Shown: positions 1 through 10,836 of the stretch, piece after piece
Position numbering within the stretch: the stretch's first letter is position 1
Layout: the number at the start of each line of letters is the position of its first letter
NCBI GenBank assembly: GCA_958403205.1
Contig: CATXWM010000017.1
Coordinates: 1-43,937, forward strand
Source: an uncultured Collinsella sp.
GTDB lineage: Bacteria > Actinomycetota > Coriobacteriia > Coriobacteriales > Coriobacteriaceae
Reading direction: 5' to 3'
Length of the DNA: 43,937 bases
Made by a program: the position numbers and the translations under genes
The notes under the pieces: generated by a model
The model's input: only the letters and a program-made list of their open reading frames with translations
Databases searched by the model: none
Told to the model about the DNA's origin: nothing

Positions 1-26
1 ACCGAGCCGTACGCTTGAACTGAGAA

Positions 27-55
27 GGGGGAGGCCTCGCGGCCTCCCCCTTTTT
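27..55 (+). terminator. Intrinsic terminator of the gene upstream of the window
   Basis: A perfect 10-bp stem (27-36 with 41-50), loop TCGC, is followed directly by five T. It ends a plus-strand gene whose last codons lie at the window edge. The stop is either TGA 16-18 or TGA 21-23, and the sequence here cannot decide. In actinobacteria rpsA often precedes coaE, so rpsA is a guess for that gene. Confidence 0.9.
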
Positions 56-122
56 GCGTTATATACACGTTGTACGTTGGGACCTAGTTCCCCCGTATGC
101 GCTCTTACTGTTTGGCTGTATT

Positions 123-153
123 TTGAGTCCTTCTTTTGTATTTGCGCGATAAT
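123..153 (+). promoter_or_regulatory. Possible coaE promoter
   Basis: TTGAGT (123-128) and GATAAT (148-153) are separated by 19 bases, about 30 bases before the coaE start. Spacing is longer than ideal, so this is a weak call. An independent promoter is needed because a strong terminator lies just upstream. Confidence 0.3.
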
Positions 154-181
154 AACTCCCATTGGCGTTAGGGAGGACTTG

Positions 182-823
182 ATGTTTACCGTTTTTGTCT
201 TGGGCAATATTGCTTCGGGTAAGTCGACTGCCTGCCGCTATCTCAAATCTCATGGCGCCATGCTTATCGATCTGGATGAACTTGCCAAATCGCTGTATGT
301 GCCAGGCTCCGATATCGTCAATGCCCTCGCCGAAGAATTCGGTTGGGACATTCTGGACGGGGAGGGCGGCATTCGCCGCAATGTCCTCGCAGCTCGAGCT
401 TTCGCCTCTCCTGATACAGTTGCGCGGCTCAATGACATCGTTCATCCGGTTCTCATTGAGCAGCTTTCGCTGAGGATCCTTGATCCGGTCTGCTGTACGG
501 TTTCGTCCCCCCGTTACCCCTTTGCGGTTGTCGAGGTTTCTGCCCCGACTGGTTTTGAGGATGCTTTTGGCCTGGCTGATGAAATTCTGGTTATCAGCGC
601 TCCTTTAGCAGTTCGTCGCGAGCGTGCCATTCATCGTGGTATGGAGTCCTCTGATTTTGATGCGCGCTCTGCATGCCAACTTGATGAGGCTTCGCTTTGC
701 AATCTCGCTACGACGGTAATCGATAATGCGGCAGGCGATAACTCGCTCTTTGAACAACTGGACGCATGGCTTGCGCACCATGGCTTCGGGGATGTAGTGG
801 ATAAGGATGAGGCCGATGCCTAA
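182..823 (+). CDS. coaE: Dephospho-CoA kinase
   Basis: Catalyses the last step of coenzyme A synthesis, ATP-dependent phosphorylation of dephospho-CoA, in the cytosol. The 213-residue product has the P-loop GNIASGKST at residues 8-16 and a DLDELAK-type segment close behind it, as in the CoaE P-loop kinase family, and the length is normal. The frame is open further upstream to a TTG at 77. The ATG at 182 is preferred because it has GGGAGG at proper spacing and places the P-loop near the N-terminus. The following gene overlaps its last bases, so the two are probably co-transcribed. coaE next to uvrB is a common actinobacterial arrangement. Confidence 0.93.
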   Translation: MFTVFVLGNIASGKSTACRYLKSHGAMLIDLDELAKSLYVPGSDIVNALAEEFGWDILDGEGGIRRNVLAARAFASPDTVARLNDIVHPVLIEQLSLRILDPVCCTVSSPRYPFAVVEVSAPTGFEDAFGLADEILVISAPLAVRRERAIHRGMESSDFDARSACQLDEASLCNLATTVIDNAAGDNSLFEQLDAWLAHHGFGDVVDKDEADA

Positions 824-1397
824 GACACGTTTCTTTACGTGGTATCGCGTAGCGCCACTTGCCGTTATGTTCGTCTTCGGCCTTATTTCGCTCGTCTACT
901 CGTATGCTCCTGCCGCCTTCTTTAAGCCTTTGTATCCGATTGACTACGAGGCGTACGTAAAGCAATCGAGCATTTCGCACAATCTTGATCCGTATCTGGT
1001 GTGCGCTGTCATAAAGTCGGAATCGAATTGGGATCCCGAGGCTGAGTCGAATCAAGGCGCACGGGGATTGATGCAGCTGATGCCCGAGACTGCCCAGGAT
1101 ATGATTGCCAAGGGTCTTGTCGATGGCAGCGAGTATTCAGCCGGCGACCTTAACGATCCCGCTACGAACATCGAGTTTGGCTGTGCGTATCTTTCGTATC
1201 TTCTGACGTATTTTAACGGGTCGACTGACAGTGCCATTGCCGCCTATAACGCCGGCATGGGCAATGTCGACGGATGGGCGCAGCAGAGCACGTCGCTTCA
1301 TAATGCAATCACCTTTCCCGAGACGCAGGCGTATCTGATTCGTGTCAATAATGCCTGGGTTCGCTACAAGACCCTCTATCCCGATCGGTTCGTATAG
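816..1397 (+). CDS. Membrane-anchored lytic transglycosylase (SLT domain)
   Basis: Predicted to cleave the MurNAc-GlcNAc bond of peptidoglycan on the outer face of the membrane. Residues 12-30 form one hydrophobic segment, a signal anchor or uncleaved signal. It is followed by a Slt/MltE-like goosegg domain (about 45-180) with the catalytic glutamate in VIKSES (Glu69), then GARGLMQLMPETA and a YNAG motif, all diagnostic of the family. Two starts are possible. ATG 807 has no room for a ribosome site. ATG 816 lies 9 bases after AAGG and is preferred. Both overlap the end of coaE, which suggests translational coupling. The 193-residue size fits a minimal transglycosylase. Confidence 0.88.
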   Translation: MPKTRFFTWYRVAPLAVMFVFGLISLVYSYAPAAFFKPLYPIDYEAYVKQSSISHNLDPYLVCAVIKSESNWDPEAESNQGARGLMQLMPETAQDMIAKGLVDGSEYSAGDLNDPATNIEFGCAYLSYLLTYFNGSTDSAIAAYNAGMGNVDGWAQQSTSLHNAITFPETQAYLIRVNNAWVRYKTLYPDRFV

Positions 1398-1448
1398 GAC
1401 TATGCCTGCCGCCTGCGTATACTGCAGATATATGAGTTAGGAGTATCC

Positions 1449-3689
<2,241 letters not shown>

Positions 3690-3694
3690 GGTAC

Positions 3695-3733
3695 AGGCCC
3701 CGAGCTTCTCGTTGAGCTTGGGGCTTGTGTCTT
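3695..3733 (+). terminator. Hairpin terminator between convergent uvrB and the flavoprotein gene
   Basis: A 10-bp stem (3697-3706 with 3715-3724, one G-U pair) has an 8-base loop, begins eight bases after the uvrB stop and is followed by TTGTGTCTTT. The convergent minus-strand gene ends at 3741, so the hairpin may serve both transcripts. Its T-tract is modest on either strand. Confidence 0.7.
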
Positions 3734-3740
3734 TAGCACG

Positions 3741-5381
3741 CTAGAGGTCGGCGATTAGGGCCTCGGCGCACCGGATGCCATCGGTGGCGGCGCTCATGAT
3801 GCCGCCGGCATATCCTGCTCCTTCGCCACAAGGGTAGAGGCCTGGGGTCGCCACGGCATGACACGCGCGATCTCGGGTGACGGTGACCGGGGAGCTCGAA
3901 CGTGTCTCCACGCCGGTAAGCACGGCATCGGGGCGGTCGTAGCCCCGTAGCTTTTTCCCGAGCAGGGGAATTCCCAGGCGAAGCGACTCGACGATATGCT
4001 GCGGCAGGGCCTCGTCAATTGCCGTCCAAGTCACACCGAGCGGATAAGTGGGTTTAATTTTTCCACATGCCGCGCTGGGACGTTTTGCAAGGAAATCGCC
4101 GACGAGCTGTGCCGGTGCATTCCAGTTAGAGCCGCCTAGGCGATAGGCGGCCTGCTCACAGGTGCGCTGGAGTTCAACGCCTGCGAGCGGATCGTCGGTG
4201 GGAAGGTCGTCGGGCGTGACGTTAACGAGCAGGGCGGCATTTGCATTGCGTCCGTTACGGGCATTGAGGCTGGCCCCGTTGACGCACAGGTGGCCCGGCT
4301 CGGAAGAGGCGGCGACAACCTGCCCGCCGGGGCACATGCAAAACGAGAACACGCTGCGCTCGTTGGGAAGATGGGCGACGAGCTTGTAGGGGGCTGCTCC
4401 GAGGGCAGGATGCCCCGCCGAAGGGCCATATTGGGCTCGATCGATATCGAGCTGCGGGTGCTCGATGCGTACGCCCATGGCAAAGGTTTTTTGCGCGAGG
4501 GCTACGCCATGGTCCTTGAGGAGCTCGAATACGTCGCGGGCGGAATGGCCGCAGGCAAGGATAAGGTGCTTCGTGGCGATTTGCTCAGTCGCGGCATATT
4601 GAGACGCCTGGACATCGACGCCGGTGATGGCGCCGGACGCGTCGGCGCGAATGTCAACGAGCTTTGTTCGATAGCGAACGACACCTCCGAGCCGTTCGAT
4701 GCGCTGGGAAATATTGGTGACAACAGTGGGAAGGATGTCGGAACCAATATGCGGCTTGGCATCCCACAGAATGTCTCGGGGCGCGCCCGCTTCGACGAAG
4801 GTGTCCAGGATAAGGCGATGGGCGGGATTTTTGGTTCCCGTATTGAGCTTGCCATCCGAGAAAGTACCCGCACCGCCCAAGCCAAACTGGATATTGCTCT
4901 CGGGGTCGAGGGTGCGCTCCTTCAGGAAGAGGTCGATTGCCTGCGAGCGGCGAAGTGCCGGATCGCCCCGTTCGATAAGCAAGGGCTTCAGACCCGCTTC
5001 GGCAAGGGTGAGTGCGGCGAAAAGGCCAGCGCATCCGGCACCGACGACGACGGGGCGCTCTTTGGGCGCGTCGGAAACGGGGGAGGGGAATGAAGGCTCA
5101 TTGTCTTCTATCGTGCGCACGCGTGAGCGGTCGCGCGCAGCAACGCTGTCGAGCACTGTCTGCTCGATGTCTGGGCTCGTCAGCTCAACACGAAAGCTCA
5201 GGATAAAATGAACGTCTCGTTTTTTGCGGGCATCGATGGACTTGCGGTGGAGCTCGATGGACTTGATCTCGGAGTCTTTGCAACGTAGGACGCGTTTGGC
5301 GACTCGCTTGCCAACGATGAGGCAAGCTTTTTCATCGCCGGCTTCATCGAGCGACGCATTGACTTGGGTGATTTCGATCAT
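3741..5381 (-). CDS. FAD-dependent dehydrogenase, COG2509 type
   Basis: Predicted cytosolic flavoprotein of unknown substrate. The 546-residue product has an N-terminal alpha/beta domain (about 1-90), the dinucleotide-binding motif GAGCAG at 114-119 followed by ERGD, a central FGLGGAGTFSDGKL segment, and a C-terminal PCGEGAGYAGGI motif that closes the FAD site. This arrangement matches the broadly conserved but uncharacterised COG2509 family. The frame extends upstream, but the ATG at 5381 has AAGGAG six bases before it and the upstream part looks non-coding. It lies on the minus strand after another flavoprotein gene, separated by 79 bases that contain a terminator-like hairpin, so it may have its own promoter. 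Confidence 0.85.
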   Translation of the reverse strand: MIEITQVNASLDEAGDEKACLIVGKRVAKRVLRCKDSEIKSIELHRKSIDARKKRDVHFILSFRVELTSPDIEQTVLDSVAARDRSRVRTIEDNEPSFPSPVSDAPKERPVVVGAGCAGLFAALTLAEAGLKPLLIERGDPALRRSQAIDLFLKERTLDPESNIQFGLGGAGTFSDGKLNTGTKNPAHRLILDTFVEAGAPRDILWDAKPHIGSDILPTVVTNISQRIERLGGVVRYRTKLVDIRADASGAITGVDVQASQYAATEQIATKHLILACGHSARDVFELLKDHGVALAQKTFAMGVRIEHPQLDIDRAQYGPSAGHPALGAAPYKLVAHLPNERSVFSFCMCPGGQVVAASSEPGHLCVNGASLNARNGRNANAALLVNVTPDDLPTDDPLAGVELQRTCEQAAYRLGGSNWNAPAQLVGDFLAKRPSAACGKIKPTYPLGVTWTAIDEALPQHIVESLRLGIPLLGKKLRGYDRPDAVLTGVETRSSSPVTVTRDRACHAVATPGLYPCGEGAGYAGGIMSAATDGIRCAEALIADL

Positions 5382-5399
5382 CGAGGTCTCCTTAGATGC

Positions 5400-5431
5400 A
5401 AGAAAGAGGCCGTCCGGTGTCCCAGACGGCC
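5400..5431 (-). terminator. Minus-strand hairpin, likely terminator of the HI0933-like gene
   Basis: A 7-bp perfect stem (5425-5431 with 5408-5414) is followed on the minus strand by TCTTTCTT. It lies about 30 bases after the upstream gene stops. A perfect TATAAT on the minus strand (plus positions 5445-5450) sits just before it without a good -35. If that is a real promoter, the hairpin would be in the leader of the next gene instead. Confidence 0.55.
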
Positions 5432-5460
5432 CGAATGCGTTTTGATTATAGACTGCGCGG

Positions 5461-6732
5461 CTATAGGTTACTTGCAGCGCGAATGCCCGAAAGCCACGCC
5501 CATGCAAGGTTGAAGCCACCGCAGTCGGCGTCGATATCGAGCGCTTCGCCGCAGACGCAAAGCGGTGTATCGACTGCGTCGTTCACGCGGAGGCTGGGTA
5601 TCGAGATGGTCTCGATGGGTATGCCGCCACGTATGACCTGTGCCGAGCGCTCCTCGGCCGTTCCTTCAACGAGCAGTTTAAAGTGCTTGAGGATGGAGAC
5701 CAGATGGATGACATCGTTGGAGTCTGGATGGCACTGCTCGAACGCCGTACAGACGACGCGGGAGAGTTGAGGGGCGAGCATACCATCGAACCAGCGGGGG
5801 CCGTGGGGCGAAAAGCGGCCGAGCAGTTCAACGCGTCGGTTGAGCATATCGAGCAGCTCGTCTTTGGAGAGGTCGGGGAAAATGTCGAGCAGAATCGTGT
5901 CGCCGTGCTGGATACGTCGGGAGAGGTTGAATGCGGCGACACCTGAGATGCCGAAGGTCCGGAACAGCACCTCGCCGTCTTCGCACCAGAGCTCCTCATG
6001 ATTGCGGGTGAGCGTCAGGCGGGCGCGGACGCGTAGGCCATCCAACGCCTTGAGGGCCATCCGGTCGCCGACGACCGATGCCGACACGGGACAGAGGACG
6101 GGGCGCAGCGGCGTTAGGGGGAGGCTAAACGTCTCGGCGATGCCGGCGGGGTTGCCGCCCGTGGCGATAATTGCGGCATGTGCCTGCAAGGTCACGTTTT
6201 TGCGCGGGGTATCGGCGAGCGCCCTCCGAAGCGAACGGAGCTCAGATTTTCGATCGTCGTGTTTTTTTGCCTCGAGCGCCCGTGCGGGACGGTCTATTTG
6301 GAGCGCCCAGCCCTCGGGAGCTTTGTGCGCCGTGGCAACATTGGCTCCGCAGATTAAGGTGATGGCCAGACGATCGCAAACGTTGAGAAGCGCGTCGCGC
6401 ACCGATTCGGCGCGAAGGGAGCGTGGGTACAGTCGACCTTCCTCGGAGGTCGTCATGATGCCCAGCGAGGAGAAGAAACCCATAAGCTCTTGTTCGGGCC
6501 GGGGGCCCATGACGGATTCGATGAAAGCGGGATGGTTGTACCGCCGAGGATCGATCGATTCGTTTGAGAGATTGCAGCGGCCGTTGCCGGTCGCAAGGAG
6601 TTTAAGGCCGCAGGCGACATCGCGCTCAACGATGCAGACGCTTTTGCCAGCGCGTGCGGCCGTGATGGCGGCGGCGAGACCTGCGGCCCCGCCGCCGATT
6701 ACCAGGACGTCATAGAAGGCGCTCGTGTTCAC
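5461..6732 (-). CDS. NAD(P)/FAD-dependent oxidoreductase, HI0933-like
   Basis: A 423-residue flavoprotein of the HI0933/YhiN family (COG2081), whose substrate is not established. It begins with a Rossmann motif GGGAAG (13-18) and has the family signature LLATGNGRCNLSN close behind, with a C-terminal LAWAWLSGIRAA that resembles the usual FAD-closing segment. The start is GTG at 6732, directly after the TAA of the Mrp-type ATPase gene with no spacer, so translation is probably coupled. The ribosome site GATGAGG lies inside the upstream gene. The pair and the COG2509 gene make a small minus-strand redox group between uvrB and uvrA. Confidence 0.87.
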   Translation of the reverse strand: MNTSAFYDVLVIGGGAAGLAAAITAARAGKSVCIVERDVACGLKLLATGNGRCNLSNESIDPRRYNHPAFIESVMGPRPEQELMGFFSSLGIMTTSEEGRLYPRSLRAESVRDALLNVCDRLAITLICGANVATAHKAPEGWALQIDRPARALEAKKHDDRKSELRSLRRALADTPRKNVTLQAHAAIIATGGNPAGIAETFSLPLTPLRPVLCPVSASVVGDRMALKALDGLRVRARLTLTRNHEELWCEDGEVLFRTFGISGVAAFNLSRRIQHGDTILLDIFPDLSKDELLDMLNRRVELLGRFSPHGPRWFDGMLAPQLSRVVCTAFEQCHPDSNDVIHLVSILKHFKLLVEGTAEERSAQVIRGGIPIETISIPSLRVNDAVDTPLCVCGEALDIDADCGGFNLAWAWLSGIRAASNL

Positions 6733-7563
6733 TTAGGCCTCATCGGTCTCGTGCGGGGCGATGGCCTCGACGGCAGAGACGGCCTTGGGCAGCATGCCAT
6801 CGGGCAGCGCGGTCTCAACCTCGCCCTTATCGCAGGCCTCGGCGAGTGACGGATTGATGGGAAGCTGGCCCAAGATGTCGAGGTTGTAGCGCTCGGCGAC
6901 TTCGGGGAGCTTGCTCTTACCAAAGACCTCGATCTTCTTGCCGCAGTCGGGGCACTCGATATAGCTCATGTTCTCGACAACGCCCAGAATGGGGACGTTC
7001 ATCTTCTCGGCCATGTTGACTGCCTTGGCGACGATCATCGAGACCAAGTCTTGCGGGCTCGTGACGATGACGATGCCATCGACGGGCAGCGATTGGAAAA
7101 CGGTGAGCGCGACGTCGCCCGTTCCCGGAGGCATATCGACCAGCAGGTAGTCGATGGGACCCCACGAGGTCTCGCTCCAGAATTGCCTGATGGCGCCCGC
7201 GATAACCGGGCCACGCCAAAGGACGGGATCGGTTTCGTTTTGGAGCAGCAGGTTGGAGCTCATGACCTTGACCCCGTGCTCCGAGATCTCGGGCAGCATA
7301 AGATTGCCGAGAGCATGGACATGACGCCCGCTCATACCGAACATCTTGGGAATGGAGGGGCCGGTGATGTCGGCATCGAGGATGCCGACCTTGTGGCCGT
7401 GGCGGGAAAGCTCCGTGGCGATGGCGCCGGTGACGAATGACTTGCCGACGCCGCCCTTACCGGAAAGCACGGCGATAACGCGCTTGACCTCGGACAGGGT
7501 ATTCTCCTCAAATTGCGACGGCGACGTTTGCCCGCCGGCTGCCTGTGCGTGCTCGCAACCCAT
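6733..7563 (-). CDS. mrp: Mrp/NBP35-type iron-sulfur carrier ATPase
   Basis: P-loop ATPase of the Mrp/ApbC/NBP35 family, which bind and transfer 4Fe-4S clusters to client proteins in the cytosol. The 276-residue protein carries the deviant Walker A GKGGVGKS (35-42), DADITGPS, the DMPPGTGD switch segment and a C-terminal CPDC pair (Cys204 and Cys207) that bridges the cluster at the dimer interface. An N-terminal MIP18-like domain, present in some homologues, is absent. The open frame reaches further upstream, but ATG 7563 has AAGGAG at good spacing. It is the first gene of a minus-strand group with two flavoproteins. Confidence 0.92.
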   Translation of the reverse strand: MGCEHAQAAGGQTSPSQFEENTLSEVKRVIAVLSGKGGVGKSFVTGAIATELSRHGHKVGILDADITGPSIPKMFGMSGRHVHALGNLMLPEISEHGVKVMSSNLLLQNETDPVLWRGPVIAGAIRQFWSETSWGPIDYLLVDMPPGTGDVALTVFQSLPVDGIVIVTSPQDLVSMIVAKAVNMAEKMNVPILGVVENMSYIECPDCGKKIEVFGKSKLPEVAERYNLDILGQLPINPSLAEACDKGEVETALPDGMLPKAVSAVEAIAPHETDEA

Positions 7564-7618
7564 GTTTGACTCCTTTGTATATGTTGGGGCCGGAGCCCCG
7601 CGGTGTGACACGAGCGTC

Positions 7619-7624
7619 ATTGTA
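7619..7624 (-). promoter_or_regulatory. Possible -10 box for the mrp group
   Basis: On the minus strand TACAAT lies about 55 bases before the mrp start codon. The -35 region is poor. It is offered as the best candidate in the 260-base divergent spacer between mrp and uvrA. Confidence 0.4.
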
Positions 7625-7748
7625 CCCTCGTTTGCCAGTGGGAGCCATTTGTGATGCGCGGCGGGCGATCGATGGCATTCGAAAGCATGGGTCGGGTATG
7701 CGACGTGCGCGTGTCGGATAAAGCAAAAGGTCTGCGAATCTTGTATTA

Positions 7749-7762
7749 CGAACATCTGTGCG
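7749..7762 (+). promoter_or_regulatory. Candidate LexA (SOS) box before uvrA
   Basis: CGAACATCTGTGCG matches 12 of 14 positions of a Gram-positive/actinobacterial SOS box taken as CGAACATATGTTCG. It lies just upstream of a TAAACT (7775-7780) that could be the uvrA -10 box, where a repressor would block the promoter. uvrA is SOS-controlled in many bacteria; that it is so here is inference. Confidence 0.55.
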
Positions 7763-7823
7763 CGTTGAGTGCGCTAAACTCATCGGCAGTGTGATCTAAA
7801 GTTATAGGAGGCAAGGAGCTTCC

Positions 7824-10703
7824 ATGTCTGATTCCTCTATCGTTATTCGCGGTGCGCGCGAGCACAACTTGCGCGATATCGATGTATCCATTCCACGCGA
7901 CCAGCTCGTGGTTATTACCGGTCTTTCCGGATCGGGCAAAAGTTCGCTGGCGTTCGACACGATCTATGCCGAGGGCCAGCGCCGTTATGTTGAGAGCCTG
8001 TCGAGCTATGCTCGCCAGTTCTTGGGCCAGATGGACAAGCCCGACCTGGATTCGATTGACGGTCTGTCGCCGGCTGTATCAATTGATCAAAAGACGACAT
8101 CCAAGAACCCGCGCTCGACGGTGGGTACCGTAACCGAGATTTATGACTACCTGCGACTGCTGTTTGCTCGCGTCGGTACGCCGCACTGCCCCGAGTGCGG
8201 TCGCATAATCGAGCGCCAGACGACCGATCAGGTTGCCGATAAGGTGCTAGCTGCAGGGGAGGGCCGCCGCGCGTTTGTGTTGGCGCCGGTGGTTCGTGGA
8301 CGCAAGGGCGAATATGCCAAGCTGTTTGAGGACCTGCGTGCGGAGGGCTTTAGCCGTGTGCGCGTCGACGGCGAGGTGCGCTCGCTTGACGACCCTATCG
8401 ACCTGGACAAGAAGTTCAAACACGACATTGAGGTCGTGGTCGACCGTATCGTGATTCGAGAGAACTCCCTGGGTCGCATTGCCGAGTCCGTTGAGCAGGC
8501 GACGGCACTGGCGCACGGTAACGTGAACGTGTACATGCTGCCCGACCGCGACGCTCCCGAGGGAACCGAGGGCGAGCTGCTGGAGTATTCGCTGGCACTG
8601 GCGTGCCCGGAACACGGGCATTCCATTGACGACCTGCAGCCGCGCGATTTCTCGTTCAACGCGCCCTATGGTGCATGTCCCGAGTGCGATGGCCTGGGCT
8701 TTAAAAAGACGGTCGATGCCGAGGCGCTGATTGAAGACCCCTCAAAGTCGATTGCCGATGGAGTCTTTGGCAGCCTGTTCGGCAATTCCAACTATTATCC
8801 GCAGATTTTTGCTGCGGTCTGCAAACACTTTAAGGTGAGTGCCGATACGCCATGGGAGGACCTGCCCCCGCGGGTGCGTCGTGCGTTTTTGGATGGCATG
8901 GGCGACACGAAGATTTCGGTCGACTATCAAAAGCTCGATGGGCGTCGCAGCCAGTGGGACACTAAGTTCTCGGGCGTGCGCAACATCCTGTACGAGCGCT
9001 ACAGCGAGACGACGAACGAGAACACCAGGGCTCGCTTGGAGAAATACATTCGCGAAGAGCCATGCTCGAGCTGTCACGGTGCTCGCCTGCGTCCCGAGAT
9101 GCTTGCCGTCACCGTGGGCGGCAAGTCCATTTACGATGTCTGTTGCCTGTCGTGTCGCGAGTCGCTCGAGTTTTTTGAGGGCCTGGAGCTTACCGAGCGT
9201 CAGCAGTTTATCGGCGGGCGCATCGTCAAGGAAATCCTGGAGCGCCTGCGTTTTCTGGTCGATGTCGGACTCGACTATCTGACGCTCGATCGCGCCTCGG
9301 CGACGCTTTCCGGCGGTGAGGCGCAGCGCATTCGCCTGGCTACGCAGATCGGTGCGGGCCTCATGGGCGTTCTCTATATTCTGGACGAGCCGTCGATCGG
9401 CCTTCACCAACGCGATAACGAACGCCTGATCAAGACGCTCGAGCGCTTGCGCGATATCGGTAATACCGTTATCGTCGTCGAGCACGACGAAGATACAATT
9501 CGCGCTGCCGACTACGTGATCGATATGGGTCCCGGTGCGGGCGTTAACGGCGGACACGTGGTCGCTGCAGGAACGCCTGCCGATATCATGGCGTGTCCCG
9601 ATTCCATGACGGGTGCTTATTTGACCGGCAAGCGGATGATCCGCGTGCCCGATGAGCGCCGCAAGCCCGGCCGCGGCTGTCTTAAGATCACGGGTGCCCG
9701 CGCTAACAACCTCAAAAACGTTACCGCCAAGATTGAGTTCGGTACGCTCACAGTCGTTACCGGTGTTTCGGGATCGGGCAAGAGCTCCCTGGTCACCGAT
9801 ACGATTGCGCCCGCGCTTACGAATGCCATCCATCGTTCGACGCGTCCCGTGGGGCCGTACAAGAAGATTGAGGGCATCGAGTGCATCGATAAGGTAATCG
9901 ATATCGACCAGTCACCGATCGGTCGCACGCCGCGCTCGAACCCTGCGACCTATATTGGCCTGTGGGATGATCTGCGTGCGCTATTTGCAAGCACGCCGGA
10001 GTCGAAGGCGCGCGGCTACTCGCCGGGACGTTTCTCCTTTAACGTAAGCGGCGGTCGCTGCGAGGCGTGCAAGGGCGATGGACAGATTAAGATCGAGATG
10101 CACTTCCTTCCCGATATCTATGTCCCCTGTGAGGTATGTGGCGGCAAGCGTTATAACCGCGAGACACTCGAGGTTACCTACCGCGGCAAGACAATCTCGG
10201 ACGTGCTCGACATGAGTGTCACCGAAGCACTGGCTTTCTTTGGGAATATCCCGCAGATTAAGCGCAAACTGCAGACCCTATATGACGTGGGTCTGGGCTA
10301 CGTGAGCTTGGGCCAGCCCGCTACGACGCTTTCGGGCGGCGAGGCGCAGCGCGTGAAGCTCGCCAAGGAGCTTCATCGTCGTCAGACAGGCAAGACGTTC
10401 TACATTTTGGACGAGCCCACAACCGGCCTCCATTTTGAGGATGTTCGCCAGCTGCTCGACGTGTTACAGCGCCTGGTCGATGCGGGCAACACGGTTCTGG
10501 TGATCGAGCACAACCTTGATGTCATCAAGGTTGCCGACCGCCTGATCGATATGGGCCCCGAGGGTGGCAATGGCGGCGGAACCGTCGTGGTCTCAGGCAC
10601 GCCGGAGCAAGTCGCGGCGTGTTCGCAGAGCTACACGGGCAAGTTCTTGGCGCCGTTGCTCAAGCGTGACCGTGAGCGTCAGGCGCAGCTCGACGCGCAG
10701 TAA
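7824..10703 (+). CDS. uvrA: Excinuclease ABC subunit A
   Basis: Damage-recognition ATPase of nucleotide excision repair. The 959-residue protein has two ABC modules, with Walker A GLSGSGKS at 33-40 and a second GVSGSGKS in the C-terminal half. It also has two LSGGEAQR signature motifs, DEPSIGLHQRD and DEPTTGLHFED Walker B regions, and several CxxC zinc-finger pairs (CPEC, CSSC, CEAC with CEVC). Length is normal for the family. The ATG has a strong AGGAGG plus a second AAGGAG upstream. It is transcribed away from mrp from a 260-base spacer with a candidate SOS box. A hairpin lies downstream, so it is probably monocistronic. Confidence 0.98.
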   Translation: MSDSSIVIRGAREHNLRDIDVSIPRDQLVVITGLSGSGKSSLAFDTIYAEGQRRYVESLSSYARQFLGQMDKPDLDSIDGLSPAVSIDQKTTSKNPRSTVGTVTEIYDYLRLLFARVGTPHCPECGRIIERQTTDQVADKVLAAGEGRRAFVLAPVVRGRKGEYAKLFEDLRAEGFSRVRVDGEVRSLDDPIDLDKKFKHDIEVVVDRIVIRENSLGRIAESVEQATALAHGNVNVYMLPDRDAPEGTEGELLEYSLALACPEHGHSIDDLQPRDFSFNAPYGACPECDGLGFKKTVDAEALIEDPSKSIADGVFGSLFGNSNYYPQIFAAVCKHFKVSADTPWEDLPPRVRRAFLDGMGDTKISVDYQKLDGRRSQWDTKFSGVRNILYERYSETTNENTRARLEKYIREEPCSSCHGARLRPEMLAVTVGGKSIYDVCCLSCRESLEFFEGLELTERQQFIGGRIVKEILERLRFLVDVGLDYLTLDRASATLSGGEAQRIRLATQIGAGLMGVLYILDEPSIGLHQRDNERLIKTLERLRDIGNTVIVVEHDEDTIRAADYVIDMGPGAGVNGGHVVAAGTPADIMACPDSMTGAYLTGKRMIRVPDERRKPGRGCLKITGARANNLKNVTAKIEFGTLTVVTGVSGSGKSSLVTDTIAPALTNAIHRSTRPVGPYKKIEGIECIDKVIDIDQSPIGRTPRSNPATYIGLWDDLRALFASTPESKARGYSPGRFSFNVSGGRCEACKGDGQIKIEMHFLPDIYVPCEVCGGKRYNRETLEVTYRGKTISDVLDMSVTEALAFFGNIPQIKRKLQTLYDVGLGYVSLGQPATTLSGGEAQRVKLAKELHRRQTGKTFYILDEPTTGLHFEDVRQLLDVLQRLVDAGNTVLVIEHNLDVIKVADRLIDMGPEGGNGGGTVVVSGTPEQVAACSQSYTGKFLAPLLKRDRERQAQLDAQ

Positions 10704-10723
10704 AGAAACGTTGTAGTACCGAC

Positions 10724-10758
10724 GCGCCACCGATTCCTTCTGATTCGGTGGCGCTTCT
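10724..10758 (+). terminator. Hairpin terminator after uvrA
   Basis: A perfect 10-bp GC-rich stem (10724-10733 with 10745-10754) lies 20 bases after the uvrA stop. It is followed only by TTCTGTGTGT, so termination may be partial. Confidence 0.65.
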
Positions 10759-10793
10759 GTGTGTCGAGATGGCATACGCGGCGGAATTGGCCC

Positions 10794-10799
10794 TATACT
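10794..10799 (+). promoter_or_regulatory. Possible -10 box for ybaK-murJ-uvrC
   Basis: TATACT lies 37 bases before the ybaK start and after the uvrA terminator. No convincing -35 is present at 16-18 bases. Confidence 0.4.
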
Positions 10800-10836
10800 T
10801 AATCCTTGCGTCGCTCTGCGAGGGAAAGGATGTGCC

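Noticed and set aside
77..181. Extended N-terminus for CoaE from a TTG at 77
   Set aside because: It would put 35 unrelated residues before the P-loop; the ATG at 182 has a good ribosome site.
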